The position numbers were made by a program, and so were the translations under genes. From assembly GCA_003564185.1 (NCBI GenBank), contig PXFS01000015.1:1-38962 (forward strand): 38,962 nucleotides of DNA. The letters are read 5' to 3'. Positions within the stretch are counted from its first letter, which is position 1. Every line of letters starts with the position of its first letter. Positions 15,769 to 23,859 of the stretch are shown here, piece after piece. This DNA comes from Flavobacteriaceae bacterium (GTDB taxonomy: Bacteria > Bacteroidota > Bacteroidia > Flavobacteriales > Flavobacteriaceae). The notes beneath the pieces are model-generated. The model was not told the DNA's origin. It did not search any database and was given only the letters and a program-made list of their open reading frames with translations.

Positions 15769-16818
15769 ATGCAAAAGATTTTTTCTTTATTCATTTTACT
15801 GGTACTAATCTCCTGTAAAAATGATGATTTTGAAAGTGTCTATGAAGATGTCAACGAACCTTATTCGTTTGAAATCCCAAGCAACTTTCCAGAAATGCAC
15901 TATAACCTAGAACACAATCCGCTTACTACTAAAGGAGTTGAATTAGGTAGAAAATTATTCTATGATGGTAGATTGTCTTCAACCAATATTGTGTCTTGTG
16001 CATTTTGTCACGAACAACCTCATGCATTTACACATCACAACCATAACCTAAGTCATGGCGTACATGATCGTGTAGGAAGAAGAAACACCTCGGCGACACA
16101 AAATTTAGCTTTTCAGCCCTGGTTTTTCTTTGATGGTGCTACTTCAAATTTAGATACAGTTTCTATTCTACCTATTCATGATGAAAATGAAATGGACGAA
16201 ACCATTCCTAATATCATTGAAAAGCTAAGCGAAGATTCAGCCTATCAAAAATTATTTCATCAAGCCTTTGAAGATGGTGAAGTCAATTCTACCAACATGA
16301 TGCTGGCACTTTCTCAATTTATGGTAATCATGACTTCTTCAGATTCAAAATACGACAAATATGTAAGAGGCGAACCTGGTGGTGAGCTCACTCCAAAAGA
16401 AGCTTATGGTCTAGAACTTTTTAACGATAAATGTAGAAGTTGCCATGCCACCGATTTATTTACAGATCATCAGTTTAGGAATAACGGCTTGCCTGTTAAT
16501 CCTAATTTGAATGATAAAGGTAGAGCTGAAGTCTCTGGCAATCCAAATGACGATTATAAATTTAAAGTTCCCAGCTTAAGAAATATTGAACTTACTTGGC
16601 CCTACATGCATGATGGCCGATTTGGAAGTTTAGAATCGGTGCTTCTTCATTATAGAAACAACGTACAAGATTATCCAAATTTAGATCCTATTTTAAGAAC
16701 TGAAAATGGACTTGGTATTGAAATGACTGATGAAGAAATGGAAGCCATTATTGAATTTTTAAAAACACTCACAGATTATGAATTTATCACTAATGATGAA
16801 TTATATTTTAGAACGTAG
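15769..16818 (+). CDS. mbnH: Diheme MbnH / cytochrome-c-peroxidase family lipoprotein
   Basis: The 349-residue protein has a lipobox (VLISC, Cys16), so it is exported and lipid-anchored. It has two heme c motifs, CAFCH (77-81) and CRSCH (222-226), in the spacing of the MauG/CCP/MbnH superfamily. Other family marks are LGRKLFYDGRLSSTN just before heme 1, GRRNTSATQNLAFQPWFFFDG, and VPSLRNIELTWPYMHDGRFGSLESVLLHY near the C-terminus (19-residue blocks or shorter given separately: VPSLRNIELTWPYMHDGRF). It may detoxify peroxide as a classical CCP, but next to an MbnP gene it more likely oxidises the MbnP tryptophan. Its end overlaps the next gene by 23 bases, so the two are coupled. Heme attachment requires the cytochrome c maturation system encoded elsewhere. 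Confidence 0.9.
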   Translation: MQKIFSLFILLVLISCKNDDFESVYEDVNEPYSFEIPSNFPEMHYNLEHNPLTTKGVELGRKLFYDGRLSSTNIVSCAFCHEQPHAFTHHNHNLSHGVHDRVGRRNTSATQNLAFQPWFFFDGATSNLDTVSILPIHDENEMDETIPNIIEKLSEDSAYQKLFHQAFEDGEVNSTNMMLALSQFMVIMTSSDSKYDKYVRGEPGGELTPKEAYGLELFNDKCRSCHATDLFTDHQFRNNGLPVNPNLNDKGRAEVSGNPNDDYKFKVPSLRNIELTWPYMHDGRFGSLESVLLHYRNNVQDYPNLDPILRTENGLGIEMTDEEMEAIIEFLKTLTDYEFITNDELYFRT

Positions 16819-17782
16819 ATTAATTCTAACAGTTAGTCTTTTCATGGTACTAAATCCTTCAATTGATGCCTTATACGCAAATGCGTATGATGATTTATTA
16901 TGGGAAGACTGTGATTTATGTGGCTGTGCTACATCAAGTGGTGGTGTTGGATTCACCAATCTAAATAATACTGATTTTATCGGAATTAGAGGTATTTATC
17001 AATCTTTTGAATCAAGAGATGGTATTTTTAATAATTCGCCTAAAATAAAAGAGCAGTTTTACACCTATCAAATTTGGGGTAAAAAGCAGGTTACAGACTT
17101 TTTTAGTGTTTCTGGTGTGATTCCATTTTTAGATTTAAACCGAAGATTTGAAGACGGTCAAACTCAAGGAGTAAATGGTTTAGGAGATATTAGCTTAATT
17201 GGTTGGTATCATTTTAATTTCAAAAAAAAGAAATCCAATGACCAAACTGTATTTGAAGAACCCATGCCTTCCAATCACAGTTTACAATTAGGACTCGGAC
17301 TTAAATTACCCACTGGCGATTTCAAACAAGAGTTAGCTGAAAATCAAGTTAACCCTGGCTTTCAAGTAGGAACAGGAAGTTTAGATTATATAGCAAGTGC
17401 ATTTCACAGTTACACCAGAGAAAAGTGGGGATTAAGCACCAATCTCACCTATTTTTTTAAAACTGAAAACAGTGAGAATTATAGGTTTGGAAATCAGGTT
17501 AGTCTTTCTACCCGAGCATTTACTTTTTTTGAATTCAAAAAGACCGTTTGGATGCCATTTATAGGAATCACTTTTGATCACTTTAATGAAATTGAAGAAT
17601 TTGGGCAAGTCATTCCAAATACTGATGGCTATATAGCCAACGCAATGCTGGGAACCGAGGTGAGTTTAAGCGAAATGTTTACGCTTGGAAGTAATTTTTC
17701 ATTACCCATCCAACAAGAATTGGTGGGCGGTGATGTAAAAGCTGAATACCGATTTTCACTTTACTTAAATTACAGATTTTAA
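16796..17782 (+). CDS. Outer-membrane barrel protein with N-terminal CxxCxC motif
   Basis: The likely start is the ATG at 16796 (328 residues), since MNYILERRLILTVSLFMV gives a signal peptide; the frame is open slightly further upstream. After the signal is WEDCDLCGCATSSGG with Cys39, Cys42 and Cys44, a compact possible metal-binding or disulfide site at the periplasmic N-terminus. The rest has a barrel pattern: alternating strands with QIWGKKQVTDFFSVSGVIPF, LGLGLKLPTGDFK, WGLSTNLTYFF and a final aromatic YRFSLYLNYRF, typical of the transporter-like outer-membrane family. It is translationally coupled to the MbnH gene, so it probably serves the same copper-related pathway, for example in passage across the outer membrane. 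That role is inference. Confidence 0.8.
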   Translation: MNYILERRLILTVSLFMVLNPSIDALYANAYDDLLWEDCDLCGCATSSGGVGFTNLNNTDFIGIRGIYQSFESRDGIFNNSPKIKEQFYTYQIWGKKQVTDFFSVSGVIPFLDLNRRFEDGQTQGVNGLGDISLIGWYHFNFKKKKSNDQTVFEEPMPSNHSLQLGLGLKLPTGDFKQELAENQVNPGFQVGTGSLDYIASAFHSYTREKWGLSTNLTYFFKTENSENYRFGNQVSLSTRAFTFFEFKKTVWMPFIGITFDHFNEIEEFGQVIPNTDGYIANAMLGTEVSLSEMFTLGSNFSLPIQQELVGGDVKAEYRFSLYLNYRF

Positions 17783-17789
17783 CATATAC

Positions 17790-18227
17790 CTATTTCACAA
17801 CCTGCATACTAAATGCACTTTGCGTGTTTGCAATATAGGGGATTTTTGTCAGTTTTTTGACAATAAATTCCCGGTATGCATTCATGTCTTTTACACGCAC
17901 TTTTAATAAATAATCGTAATTACCACTAACGTGGTTACACTCCACAACCGCATCTAATTGATTGACTTCTTTCTCAAATATAGATAAATATTCTTGGGTA
18001 TGTTTTTCTAATTGAACCATACAAAAAGCTAAGAATGAAAGTTCAACTTTAGTGGGGTTAATTTTAGCCTGATACCCTGAAACTACTTGATTTCTTTCTA
18101 ACTTTTTAATTCGTTCAAAAACTGCGGTTGGTGATAAATTTACTTGCAATGCTAGAAATTTAGTCGTTAACTTGGCGTCTTCTTCTAAATACTTCAAAAG
18201 TTTTAAATCGGTAGCATCTAACTTCAT
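17790..18227 (-). CDS. Lrp/AsnC-family transcriptional regulator
   Basis: The 145-residue protein has an N-terminal winged helix-turn-helix (LLKYLEEDAKLTTKFLALQ, NLSPTAVFERIKKLE, VVSGYQAKINP) and a C-terminal RAM/AsnC ligand-binding domain (VVECNHVSGNYDYLLKVRV, IANTQSAFSM). Members form dimers and octamers, bind an amino-acid effector and act on adjacent promoters. It is divergent from a PLP-dependent Met/Cys lyase-type gene, an arrangement like mdeR-mdeA of Pseudomonas, so the neighbour is the probable target and a sulfur amino acid the probable effector. The two share a 187-base spacer with a tandem repeat. It converges on the barrel gene with 7 bases between stops and no hairpin. Confidence 0.92.
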   Translation of the reverse strand: MKLDATDLKLLKYLEEDAKLTTKFLALQVNLSPTAVFERIKKLERNQVVSGYQAKINPTKVELSFLAFCMVQLEKHTQEYLSIFEKEVNQLDAVVECNHVSGNYDYLLKVRVKDMNAYREFIVKKLTKIPYIANTQSAFSMQVVK

Positions 18228-18303
18228 TTGAATTATTTTATGGATATTTATTTTTTACTACTGAAAAATATTCGTTTTAGAATAATTAGGAAGTAAAAAT
18301 AAT

Positions 18304-18363
18304 GAATATTCATCTAAATAAAATCAATTGTTAGAAATTTCATCTAAATACAATTAATACTAT
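18304..18363. repeat. Two tandem imperfect 30-bp repeats, candidate Lrp-family operator
   Basis: Two 30-base units (18304-18333 and 18334-18363) each begin GAA and share the exact core TTCATCTAAATA, then an AAT-x-AAT segment. They are about three helical turns apart centre to centre, so both cores face the same side of the DNA. They lie between the regulator and the lyase gene, 52-111 bases before the lyase ATG. A diverged third copy may start near 18267 (AATATTCGTTTTAGAATAAT). Confidence 0.6.
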
Positions 18364-18414
18364 TGAATCATATTCGCAATCAACTTATTTTTATAGAAAT
18401 AAAATTCAAATATC

Positions 18415-19635
18415 ATGAAAAAATCTAGCGCAGCAAAAAGCATACAAGATCTACAATTTTTTGGCGAATTTGGAGGAGTGAATCCTTCTATTTCAGATTC
18501 TTCTACTTATACTTTTTTATCGGCTCAATCTATGGCTGATACTTTTGAAGGTAAAGGTGAAGGCTGTTATTTGTATTCGCGTCACACTTCCCCTAGCGGT
18601 TTATATTTAAGCGAAGCCTTAGCCAAAATGGAAGCTACGGAGTCCGCTCACGTTTTTGCTTCTGGCATGGGTGCAATTACTTCTGTTATTCTTCAATTGT
18701 GTAAAGCTGGAGATCATATAGTTTCAAGCCGAACAGTGTATGGAGGAACCTATGCCTTCATGAAAAACTTTACCCCAAAATTTCAGATAGAATCTAATTT
18801 TGTTGACATCACAGATTTAAATTCGGTAGAGAACGCAATTCAGAAAAACACCAAAGTATTGTATTGTGAAACCGTGAGTAACCCATTAATGGAAGTAGCA
18901 AATATTCAAGCCTTATCTAAAATTGCTCAAAAACACAAGGTAACCTTAGTGGTGGACAATACATTTACGCCATTAATTCTTAGGCCAAAAGAATTAGGAG
19001 CTGATGTTGTTATTCACAGCTTAACAAAGTTTATTAATGGAAGTTCAGATACCGTTGGCGGAGCAGTTTGTGCTTCAGAAGAGTTTATCAACGCCTTAAA
19101 AGATGTGAATGACGGAGCGGCCATGCTACTTGGACAAACCTTAGATAGTTTACGTGCTTCTTCTGTTTTGAAAAATTTACGCACGCTTCCTATCCGAATG
19201 AAACAACATTCAGCCAATGCATTATACTTGGCAAATGCTTTTCAGGAATTAGGATTCCGCGTAATTTATCCAGGTCTAGAAAAAGCCAAATCGCATGAAA
19301 TCATGAAAAATCAGATGGATAAAAACATTGGTTTTGGTGGGCTTTTCTGTTTGGATTTAGGAAGCTTAGAAAAAGCAAACCTATTTATGGAAATGCTTCA
19401 ACATAAAAATTTAGGTTATTTAGCTGTTAGTTTAGGTTTTTATAAAACATTATTTAGTGCGCCAGGAAGTTCAACATCTTCCGAAATCGCCGAAGAAGAA
19501 CAAGCAACAATGGGACTTTCTGAAGGCTTGGTTCGATTTTCAATTGGGTTAGATTATGCCATTGAAGACACCTTCAACGAAATGAAAAAATGCTTAGAAA
19601 TTCTTGACATTAAGCCTTCTAATGTATTGATTTAA
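18415..19635 (+). CDS. PLP-dependent Cys/Met metabolism enzyme (methionine gamma-lyase-like)
   Basis: The 406-residue protein belongs to the trans-sulfuration family (methionine gamma-lyase, cystathionine gamma-synthase and cystathionine gamma-lyase). Visible motifs are YLYSRHTSPSG, FASGMGAITSVILQL (phosphate-binding), SRTVYGGTYAF (Tyr109 stacking on PLP), VVDNTFTPLI (Asp181), and HSLTKFINGSSDTVGG with Lys205 as the PLP Schiff-base lysine. The C-terminus (LVRFSIGLDYAIEDTFNEM) is typical. Sequence alone does not separate lyase from synthase. The divergent Lrp-type regulator favours a catabolic methionine/cysteine lyase. Flavobacterial copies are often labelled only as PLP-dependent enzyme. Confidence 0.88.
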   Translation: MKKSSAAKSIQDLQFFGEFGGVNPSISDSSTYTFLSAQSMADTFEGKGEGCYLYSRHTSPSGLYLSEALAKMEATESAHVFASGMGAITSVILQLCKAGDHIVSSRTVYGGTYAFMKNFTPKFQIESNFVDITDLNSVENAIQKNTKVLYCETVSNPLMEVANIQALSKIAQKHKVTLVVDNTFTPLILRPKELGADVVIHSLTKFINGSSDTVGGAVCASEEFINALKDVNDGAAMLLGQTLDSLRASSVLKNLRTLPIRMKQHSANALYLANAFQELGFRVIYPGLEKAKSHEIMKNQMDKNIGFGGLFCLDLGSLEKANLFMEMLQHKNLGYLAVSLGFYKTLFSAPGSSTSSEIAEEEQATMGLSEGLVRFSIGLDYAIEDTFNEMKKCLEILDIKPSNVLI

Positions 19636-19647
19636 AAAAGTTTAGTT

Positions 19648-19855
19648 CATGACAAAAAAAAGATTATCAAAATTCCTTGATTTTTGCCCCGGCCTTCAAC
19701 CCTATTAAATACGCTTTGCGTAATGCGTTGCATTATTTATCAGGGCAAAGGGAGAAATCAAGGAAAATAAGGCTTGCCTCTTGTCCCATGAAATACAAAG
19801 TAAATTTATAAGGGATAGAGCAGAACTGATTTGACAAATATTCATTTTTGTCATG
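19648..19855. repeat. Possible MITE-like element with 11-bp terminal inverted repeats
   Basis: CATGACAAAAA (19648-19658) is exactly repeated in inverted orientation at 19845-19855, bounding 208 bases. Inside, CCTTGATTT (19675-19683) pairs with AAATCAAGG (19755-19763), TGCCC with GGGCA nearby, and ACGCTTTGCGT is a small hairpin in the centre. GC content of the inner part is higher than its surroundings. No clear target-site duplication is seen, although a similar A-rich AAAAAAGTTTA string flanks both sides. Confidence 0.4.
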
Positions 19856-20056
19856 TACTTTAATAAAAGTTAAAAGGAAAAAAAGTTTACTTACACCAGT
19901 TATTATTTGAAATTACTTGAAAAGAAAACTATGATTTTTTTCTTTATGTGAATTGGAAAAATAAAGCATAGACTAAGCTACGGTTTCTTTTTATAATAAA
20001 ACAGAAAGGAAAAAAGGGAGTTTTATTACGGTAATTTCAATTGATAAATGGTATTA

Positions 20057-20085
20057 CTTCACTGAAACCAATTGTTTCAGTGAAG
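20057..20085. other. Perfect 12-bp hairpin upstream of the flippase gene
   Basis: CTTCACTGAAAC pairs perfectly with GTTTCAGTGAAG around a 5-base loop (CAATT). It lies 96 bases before the flippase ATG and is followed by a TTATTTTT stretch, so it could be a terminator of a short transcript or an attenuator. It could also be a dyad operator. Confidence 0.55.
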
Positions 20086-20181
20086 AAGTTATTTTTGGTC
20101 TTGCCATTTGAAAGGGTTAACTTAGCCCGTTGATAGGAATAAGCTTATTTTAAAATAGTTCAAGTAGGTAGCAGATATTCA

Positions 20182-21486
20182 ATGCAAAAAAGACTAAAAA
20201 AAATTTTAAGTAACTCTCCCCTACTCAAAGTCACTTCTTTGAATTCGGTTTCTATTGTTATTAAAATGATTACGGGTTTTATTGTAACTAAGCTTTCTGC
20301 TAAGTTTTTAGGTCCTCAGGGAATTGCGCTTATTGGTAACTTAAGAGATTTTCAAACGCTTATCACCAACCTTGCCTCTGGTGGTCTTGAAAAAGCTATT
20401 ATAAAATATAGCGCTGAATACCGAAAAAATGAAAAAGACCTTAGTACATTTTACAGTACCATTACCTATAGCACACTGCTTCTTTTAGTTATTTTTTCTG
20501 GTCTATCTTTATTTTTTGCAGAAGAAATAAACAATTACATTTTTCAAAAAAGAGATTTTACATACCTCATTCAAATTTTAGCTATTGTTCTTCCATTACA
20601 TGTTTTTAATGCTTTTCTCACTAATCTATTAAAGGGTTTTGCTGAATTTAAAAAGGTAATTCGGATTGAAGTAGCTAGTCATTTTCTCAATTTAGGGCTG
20701 TTTTTATTGCTGTTTTATTTATTTGATTTAGAAGGAGCCTTACTCAATTTGATTTTGCTTCCCGTTACTGTTCTTCTTTACGCTTTATATCAAGCACGAG
20801 ATTTTCTGGGTCAATTTTTTAATTTTAAAAAACTAGATTTTAGCACTATTTTGCTTGGTAATTTGGGGCAATATGCATTAATGGCTTTAATTTCAAGCAT
20901 TTGCTTTCCCTTTGCTTATTTAGGAATTAGAAACTTAATTATAGAACAATTAAGTGAAAGTGATGCTGGATATTGGGATGCCATGAATCGACTTGCAAAT
21001 TATTATATGCTATTTATTTTATCCCTTCTCAATCTTTATATCTTACCAAAATTAGCTTCAGCTGAAGGAGCAAATGAGTTTAGAGCAATAGTATTTGACT
21101 TTTATAAAAAAATTATTCCACTTTTTACCTTAGGACTTGTATTTGTTTATTTGCTGCGAGAAATAGTAATAAAAATAGTTTTTTCTGAGGAGTTTATACC
21201 TGCTACACAGCTCTTCTTCTGGCAGTTATCGGGCGACTTTTTTAGGGTCTTAGCCTTGGTTTTAGCTTATCAATTTCACGCTAAAAAAATGGTAATTCAT
21301 TTTATTGTAACTGATGTTATTTTGGCCTTGGCACTTTATCTATTTAGTCTTTTATTTTTACCCATAATGAGTCTTGAAGGAATAGTGTTTGCACATTTTT
21401 TAGCCTACTTTATTTACTTTTTGCTAGTTTTATTTATTTTCAGGAAAATTATATTTACTAAAACAACTCATTTTGATGGAGTTTAG
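20182..21486 (+). CDS. Polysaccharide (O-antigen-type) flippase
   Basis: The 434-residue protein has about 12 hydrophobic helices (for example LLLLVIFSGLSLFFAEEI, HFLNLGLFLLLFYLF, LVFVYLLREIVIKIVF and VIFIFRK-like C-terminal segments). The N-terminus VTSLNSVSIVIKMITGFIVT followed by SAKFLGPQGIALIGN matches the O-antigen translocase branch of the MVF/MATE-like superfamily (WzxE type), which moves lipid-linked sugar units across the inner membrane. It is the first gene of a tight three-gene set: the glycosyltransferase overlaps its 3' end by 11 bases and a phosphoethanolamine transferase follows. The sugar unit transported cannot be told from sequence. Confidence 0.9.
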   Translation: MQKRLKKILSNSPLLKVTSLNSVSIVIKMITGFIVTKLSAKFLGPQGIALIGNLRDFQTLITNLASGGLEKAIIKYSAEYRKNEKDLSTFYSTITYSTLLLLVIFSGLSLFFAEEINNYIFQKRDFTYLIQILAIVLPLHVFNAFLTNLLKGFAEFKKVIRIEVASHFLNLGLFLLLFYLFDLEGALLNLILLPVTVLLYALYQARDFLGQFFNFKKLDFSTILLGNLGQYALMALISSICFPFAYLGIRNLIIEQLSESDAGYWDAMNRLANYYMLFILSLLNLYILPKLASAEGANEFRAIVFDFYKKIIPLFTLGLVFVYLLREIVIKIVFSEEFIPATQLFFWQLSGDFFRVLALVLAYQFHAKKMVIHFIVTDVILALALYLFSLLFLPIMSLEGIVFAHFLAYFIYFLLVLFIFRKIIFTKTTHFDGV

Positions 21487-22273
21487 CATCTTAATTTCAA
21501 CCATAAATCGAACTGATTTGAAATTTCTTAATCAGATGTTTCCTGGTCAGGACTTATCCAAATTGAAGTTGGTTATTGTTAATCAGACTTCAAAAGATAA
21601 GCAAATAGAGAGCTCTTCTTCAACTATAAAGGTGATCAATTCTTTTGAAATGGGACTAAGTAAAAGCAGAAACTTAGCTCTTAGCAACTGTACAACAAAA
21701 TATGGATTGATTGCAGATGATGATTTGATTTATGAATCCAATTTCTATTCAGTAATAAAACAAGCAATAAACAACTATCAAAATTATGCTTTGCTTTGCT
21801 TTGAACTAACTTATAATGGCAAGCCTTTTTCTAACTATGCCCCAAATGCACAAAAAATAAAATCCAAGAAACAAATCAATGCTATAGCTTCTGCAGAAAT
21901 GTTAGTGAATGTGGATTTGCTCAAAAAAAATAAGTTGAAATTTAATCCAAAATTTGGGTTGAATGCAATTTTCCCTATGGGTGAAGAACAGGTGTTAGCC
22001 TTAGAGCTTCAAAGGAAAGGGCTGCATATGCAACGAGTAAATCAAGTCATTGCACAACACAATAGTAAAAGTAGTGGTCATGATCCTATAGGAGAAGATT
22101 TTATCAAAACAGCTATAGCAATCAGATATTTATATTTCAAGGATTTCATTTACCTTTGGATAGTAAAATATTTGTTTTTTTTATGGCGAAAAAAATACAT
22201 TACCACAAAACAAGTTGGTAGTAGATTTATTCAAATGAAAAAACACTTAAATTTTGTAAAAAAACATCTTTGA
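21476..22273 (+). CDS. Family 2 glycosyltransferase
   Basis: The ATG at 21476 gives 265 residues beginning MEFSILISTINR; a TTG just before it is less likely. The GT-A fold shows the nucleotide-binding opening strand, then GLSKSRNLALSNCTTKYGL and the metal-binding triad ADDDLIYES. A later segment (PMGEEQVLALELQRKG) resembles the acceptor-site E/D region. The C-terminus has one hydrophobic stretch (YLYFKDFIYLWIVKYLFFLW) that may tether it to the membrane. It overlaps the flippase gene and ends 2 bases before the next ATG, so the three genes are one operon. It probably adds a sugar to the unit the flippase exports. Confidence 0.85.
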   Translation: MEFSILISTINRTDLKFLNQMFPGQDLSKLKLVIVNQTSKDKQIESSSSTIKVINSFEMGLSKSRNLALSNCTTKYGLIADDDLIYESNFYSVIKQAINNYQNYALLCFELTYNGKPFSNYAPNAQKIKSKKQINAIASAEMLVNVDLLKKNKLKFNPKFGLNAIFPMGEEQVLALELQRKGLHMQRVNQVIAQHNSKSSGHDPIGEDFIKTAIAIRYLYFKDFIYLWIVKYLFFLWRKKYITTKQVGSRFIQMKKHLNFVKKHL

Positions 22274-22275
22274 AT

Positions 22276-23859
22276 ATGAAGATTCAAGTGAAATCATCCA
22301 TTTTTTGGTGGCTAATCCCTATCTACTTCAATTTTGGTTTTGAAGTACTTAAATGTGATTTCAGAGCTGAACGCTGGATTAACTTCTTAGAAAATCATAT
22401 TTTTCTTTTTATTTTAATGGTGTTTTTCAATCTCCATTCTTTTTTGGAAAAAAAAATCATTCTCCGTTTATTTCACTTTGGGTTTGTCCTATCCTGCACT
22501 ATTGAAAGCCTTTATTTTTATTGGTTTGGTACAAATTTTTCAGCATCAGCCATCTTTGTTTTGTTAGAAACAAATTTTGCTGAAGCCAAAGAATTCCTTA
22601 GCTTTTATTTTAATTCGCCAAGCTTGGTTTTAATGTTATTAAACCTTTTGTGGTTGATTAGCTTTCAAATGCGGAGAAAAGTAACTTTACCTCTAGATAT
22701 AATTTGGATTAAAAAGTGGATTCCCCTACCCTTTTTTATTCTATTATTAGTGTTTTTTAAATTCTCTCAATTAATCGATCAAAATTTTCCTTACGCCTTT
22801 ACAAGAGGAATAATCGTTTATAATTATGAGCAATTTCAGCTGAAGGATTTACCTTTAGACCAAAAAGAAAGCTTTTTAACCAAGGTAAAGCATCATGGAA
22901 AGGATCAAGCAACATATGTTTTGGTAATAGGAGAATCAGCCAGCAGAAACCATTTAGGTGTATATGGATATGAGCGAGAAACAACTCCTTTTCTTTCTAG
23001 TAAAAAAAATGAATTTGCTGTATTTACAAATGTAATTAGTAATAGCGCATACACTATAGGTTCATTACGCAATGCACTAAGCTTTAATCACTTCAAAGAA
23101 AAAAAGGAAGCCAGCTTAGTACAATTAATGAATCAAGCGGGATTTACTACATTTTGGATTTCTAATCAACGCCCTGTGGGGCCTTATGAAAGTTTAGTGA
23201 CTAAAATGTCTAAGGCAAGTGATTACATTCATTATACAAATACAGCTATTGCGGGTGGTGTAACGCCTTATGATGAAATCCTTTTACCCTATTTTCAAAA
23301 AGCACTTGAGCACGAAGATCATAAAAAGTTTATTGTTCTTCATTTATTGGGCAGTCATCATGAATATAAAAATCGGTATCCCAAAGAATTCGATCTTTTT
23401 GAAGGAAAACCTGAACCTTTTCTTGGGACTACCAAAGCTGACGTTCAGCGTAGAAATGAATACGATAATTCTATTGCATATACGGATTATATACTAAAAA
23501 ATATATTTGATTTTTTAAAGCAAGAAAAAGGCGAAAAACACCTTCTTTATTTTTCGGATCATGGAGAGGAGGTTTATCAAACACGGGATTTCTCTGGTCA
23601 TTACGAAGAGAATCCTAGTAAACCTATGTTTCAAGTTCCTTTTCTATTTTGGACATCCACAGATTACTTCACCAATTATCCTGTAAGAATAGATGAAACT
23701 CGACCCTTTATGCTCAATCACTTTTTTGACACTTATGCCGATTTCTCAAAAATACAATTTGATCAATTTAAATCAGAAAGAAGTTTATTTTCTGAAGATT
23801 ATCCGCAGGGCAAAAGAAAATTGAATTCAGGTAGCCTTTTTGAAGATTTAGATGATTAA
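22276..23859 (+). CDS. Phosphoethanolamine transferase (EptA/sulfatase-fold)
   Basis: From the ATG at 22276 the protein has 527 residues. The N-terminal 170 or so hold about five membrane helices (IFWWLIPIYFNFGF, IFLFILMVFFNLH, LVLMLLNLLWLISF, LPFFILLLVFFKF). A periplasmic alkaline-phosphatase/sulfatase-fold domain follows: VLVIGESASRNHLGVYGYE, NVISNSAYTIGSLRNAL with the probable nucleophile Thr, VLHLLGSHHEY, NSIAYTDYILK, and FSDHGEEVYQ. These proteins move phosphoethanolamine from phosphatidylethanolamine to lipid A or surface glycans; relatives confer polymyxin resistance. The linkage to a flippase and a GT suggests it decorates a surface polysaccharide or lipid. It converges on ndh with a 4-base overlap. 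Confidence 0.88.
   Translation: MKIQVKSSIFWWLIPIYFNFGFEVLKCDFRAERWINFLENHIFLFILMVFFNLHSFLEKKIILRLFHFGFVLSCTIESLYFYWFGTNFSASAIFVLLETNFAEAKEFLSFYFNSPSLVLMLLNLLWLISFQMRRKVTLPLDIIWIKKWIPLPFFILLLVFFKFSQLIDQNFPYAFTRGIIVYNYEQFQLKDLPLDQKESFLTKVKHHGKDQATYVLVIGESASRNHLGVYGYERETTPFLSSKKNEFAVFTNVISNSAYTIGSLRNALSFNHFKEKKEASLVQLMNQAGFTTFWISNQRPVGPYESLVTKMSKASDYIHYTNTAIAGGVTPYDEILLPYFQKALEHEDHKKFIVLHLLGSHHEYKNRYPKEFDLFEGKPEPFLGTTKADVQRRNEYDNSIAYTDYILKNIFDFLKQEKGEKHLLYFSDHGEEVYQTRDFSGHYEENPSKPMFQVPFLFWTSTDYFTNYPVRIDETRPFMLNHFFDTYADFSKIQFDQFKSERSLFSEDYPQGKRKLNSGSLFEDLDD

Larger units (their letters stand above)
19636..20181. other. 546-base gap with inverted-repeat element and hairpin
   Basis: No convincing gene is seen on either strand. 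The gap contains a MITE-like unit (19648-19855), an AT-rich stretch with A-tracts (about 19865-20040) and a perfect hairpin (20057-20085). A 46-codon minus-strand frame (about 19708-19845) runs through the element and is not called, as it looks like spurious translation of repeat DNA. Confidence 0.55.

Noticed and set aside
19708-19845. 46-codon minus-strand frame through the inverted-repeat element
   Set aside because: It lies entirely inside palindromic repeat DNA, has no recognisable domain and no promoter box, and is better read as spurious.
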